NCBI GenBank assembly: GCA_018399475.1
Contig: JAGYOS010000087.1
Coordinates: 1 to 7,003 of the forward strand
Source: a bacterium
GTDB taxonomy: Bacteria; Patescibacteriota; Minisyncoccia; CAIUEV01; JAHKAQ01
Direction: 5' to 3'
DNA: 7,003 bases
The notes under the pieces are model-generated. The model searched no databases. It saw only the letters and a program-made list of their open reading frames with translations, and had not been told where the DNA came from. Position 1 is the stretch's first letter. The number at the start of each line of letters is the position of its first letter. The translations under genes and the position numbers were made by a program. This document shows positions 6,157-7,003 of this stretch, in pieces.

Positions 6157-6190
6157 TAGCAACAAGAGTTCAATTCTCCTTGGGGCTACA
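6152..6190 (+). pseudogene. Decayed 3' half of a tRNA-Glu-like gene
   Basis: This segment aligns without gaps to the intact tRNA-Glu from its anticodon loop to just past the discriminator (6053-6090), with about 32 of 38 bases identical. It keeps ATTCTAGCAAC, a T loop TTCAATT and an acceptor-like TGGGGCT followed by ACA. The T stem AAGAG/CTCCT carries an A.C mismatch, and no 5' half or matching AGCCCCA acceptor strand exists upstream, where a repeat hairpin sits instead. The acceptor strand differs from that of the intact tRNA (TGGCGGT), so the source may have been a second, different tRNA-Glu gene or another closely related tRNA. It cannot fold as a tRNA. Confidence 0.75.
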
Positions 6191-6199
6191 AGTTGAGTT

Positions 6200-6240
6200 C
6201 ACCCCGCATCCCGGCATTCGCGGGATAGATTCGCGGGGTG
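6200..6240 (-). repeat. Nested palindromic repeat, module 2, copy 2
   Basis: The outer arms CACCCCGC (6200-6207) and GCGGGGTG (6233-6240) enclose an inner hairpin ATCCCG-gcattcg-CGGGAT (6208-6226), with six unpaired bases (6227-6232) on one side. The plan and core match 44-83 read on the same strand. The outer stem bases differ at three positions, in each case on both arms, so pairing is kept. Confidence 0.65.
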
Positions 6241-6257
6241 CCCGGCGCATGCCGGGC
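6240..6257. repeat. Compact GC-rich hairpin
   Basis: GCCCGGC (6240-6246), loop GCAT, GCCGGGC (6251-6257) gives a perfect 7-bp GC-only stem. It directly abuts the preceding nested palindrome and ends on the first base of the second 20-bp direct repeat. No T-run follows, so it is not an intrinsic terminator by itself. Confidence 0.6.
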
Positions 6258-6330
6258 AATTCTCCTTGGGGCTACATTGTAATTTACTATGTTATACTTC
6301 CCAATCCAATCATTTTAGAAAGAAATAAAT

Positions 6331-6362
6331 AAAGCGCTGTCATTTTTCTGCCAGCGCTTTTT
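6331..6362. terminator. Bidirectional intrinsic terminator
   Basis: AAAGCGCTG (6331-6339) and CAGCGCTTT (6352-6360) form a 9-bp stem with a 12-nt loop. The plus-strand side ends in TTTTT (6358-6362), and the minus-strand side runs into TTTATTTATTT. It lies 11 nt past the stop of the convergent minus-strand gene and about 240 nt past the tRNA, so it can end transcription from both sides. Confidence 0.85.
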
Positions 6363-6373
6363 AGAATTAACAA

Positions 6374-6898
6374 TTAGAATTTTATTACCAGGTATCTCAA
6401 TTGCCTGATAAAAAATCTCTTTAAGGAAGAATACTCATTTAAAGACTTTACTCCGTCTTCTAACTGATTCAGCATCCAATTTATCGCCTCTTCAGTCCCT
6501 TTTGCTAGAATTTCCACAAACCGGAGATCAAGCATTTTATTCAATTCATTGTTACCTAAAGGAGTTTTACTTTTAAATAAAATGATTTCTCTCGGGTTTT
6601 CAACATTTTTCAGAATTTCTCTTCCTCTCTTTTCTACAAAACTTCGAGAAGACCCGATCTTCCAAAGCTCAATAATTTCCAGAAAATTATCAATTTTTTG
6701 AAGAGTTAGCGTTAACCTATTCTCCAAATAAATTTTTTCCCTAATCCCTGAAAAATCTTCCAGATCATTTTTGAGTTTGAAAATAATCTTTCTCGGATCA
6801 CCCTCCTTTTCAATAGCAAGCAAAGAAAAATATCTATTTCTGTCATTCTCCCTCAAAAAAGCCGTTCCTAAATTATACAATTCATTAGTTTTTGCCAT
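6374..6898 (-). CDS. Uncharacterised basic, helix-rich protein
   Basis: I do not recognise this 174-residue protein. It is rich in Lys, Arg, Glu, Leu and Ile, has no Cys, no signal peptide and no convincing TM helix, so it is probably cytoplasmic. Most of it looks alpha-helical, with charged amphipathic stretches at about 58-80, 114-149 and 154-174. The N-terminal MAKTNELYNLGTAFLRENDR and the C-terminal KRFFIRQLRYLVIKF are distinctive but match no motif I can name. A good ribosome binding site supports the ATG, and a strong terminator follows its stop. It has no co-directional neighbour inside the window, so an upstream operon partner could lie beyond 7003. A nucleic-acid- or protein-binding role would be speculation. 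Confidence 0.75.
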   Translation of the reverse strand: MAKTNELYNLGTAFLRENDRNRYFSLLAIEKEGDPRKIIFKLKNDLEDFSGIREKIYLENRLTLTLQKIDNFLEIIELWKIGSSRSFVEKRGREILKNVENPREIILFKSKTPLGNNELNKMLDLRFVEILAKGTEEAINWMLNQLEDGVKSLNEYSSLKRFFIRQLRYLVIKF

Positions 6899-6906
6899 TT
6901 TTTCTT

Positions 6907-6912
6907 CTCCCT
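6907..6912 (-). promoter_or_regulatory. Shine-Dalgarno of the 174-residue protein
   Basis: AGGGAG on the minus strand lies 8 nt before the ATG at 6898. It is the clearest ribosome binding site in the window and fixes this start. The four other operon starts, apart from the adaptor, have weak or no such site. Confidence 0.7.
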
Positions 6913-7003
6913 TTTTAAAATTTTTCTATAATTTCATTTCCTTAAAGCCTAGAAACTCCATTCATTACAATAAACTGTCTACTTCACGAGAAAAATATTC
7001 TCG
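6913..7003. other. Intergenic stretch with an inverted repeat at the window edge
   Basis: This AT-rich stretch upstream of the minus-strand gene contains CGAGAA-aaata-TTCTCG (6987-7003), a 6-bp stem touching the window end that may continue outside. On the minus strand TGTAAT and TATAGA are possible -10 elements, but neither has a credible -35, so no promoter is called. The hairpin could be an operator or the terminator of an upstream gene. Confidence 0.35.

Larger units (their letters stand above)
6171..6276 (+). repeat. Exact 20-bp direct repeat (tRNA 3' end) flanking a 66-bp palindromic block
   Basis: Positions 6171-6190 and 6257-6276 are identical over 20 bases and correspond to the T-arm 3' strand, acceptor 3' strand and ACA of the tRNA remnant. 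The 66 bases between them consist largely of two hairpins. The arrangement equals an 86-bp unit with a partial second copy. It could result from slippage, from a small repeat inserting with target duplication, or from site-specific recombination at a tRNA 3' end leaving att-like repeats. Confidence 0.75.

Noticed and set aside
6123..6190. Possible functional tRNA-like fold using module-1 hairpins as D and anticodon arms
   Set aside because: No 5' strand complementary to the acceptor TGGGGCT exists upstream and the T stem has a mismatch, so no cloverleaf can form.
6123..6276. CRISPR array
   Set aside because: The repeats are few, unequal in spacing, and explained by hairpins and tRNA 3' ends; there is no regular repeat-spacer pattern and no cas gene.
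6081..6332. Plus-strand reading frame of 83 codons after the tRNA
   Set aside because: It overlaps the tRNA 3' end and runs through the tRNA remnants and palindromes, so its peptide merely reflects repeat DNA. No ribosome binding site was seen.

Overview
The window reads as a piece of a low-GC bacterial chromosome with short intergenic gaps. The closest fit is the Patescibacteria (Candidate Phyla Radiation, probably Parcubacteria-like). This is an inference from the Lys/Glu/Ile-rich coding style, a compact efflux operon with no outer-membrane component, a secreted Asp-rich beta-helix protein, and GC-rich palindromic repeats in AT-rich spacers. No database comparison was possible.

Layout. Positions 1-223 are non-coding: three small hairpins of a palindromic repeat family, then an 11-bp inverted repeat. 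Positions 224-5844 hold five minus-strand genes in one apparent operon. In transcription order they are a secreted right-handed beta-helix protein (5844-4870), a MacA/HlyD-type membrane-fusion adaptor (4868-3552), a MacB/LolD-type ABC ATPase (3495-2764), and two related MacB-type permeases (2760-1510 and 1501-224). Gaps are 1, 56, 3 and 8 nt. A plausible sigma-70-type promoter (5871-5899) sits just upstream. The spacer 5845-6017 is divergent: on the plus strand it leads to a tRNA-Glu(CUC) gene (6018-6089).

Downstream of the tRNA, 6090-6330 is a mosaic. It holds a double-hairpin repeat fused to a decayed 3' half of a second tRNA-Glu-like gene, then a 66-bp palindromic block flanked by an exact 20-bp copy of the tRNA 3' end. 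A strong bidirectional terminator (6331-6362) separates this from a convergent minus-strand gene for an unrecognised 174-residue basic protein (6898-6374).

How the genes fit together. The ATPase plus two different permeases suggests a heteromeric MacB-type mechanotransmission ABC transporter (permease A, permease B, two ATPases), coupled to a membrane-anchored adaptor. The beta-helix protein is the first gene of the operon and its stop codon lies one base from the adaptor start. It may be an extracellular partner or a client of the pump, which is inference. The most unusual material is non-coding: palindromic modules on both sides of the operon, with compensatory base changes that keep their hairpins, and repeated tRNA 3' ends interleaved with them.
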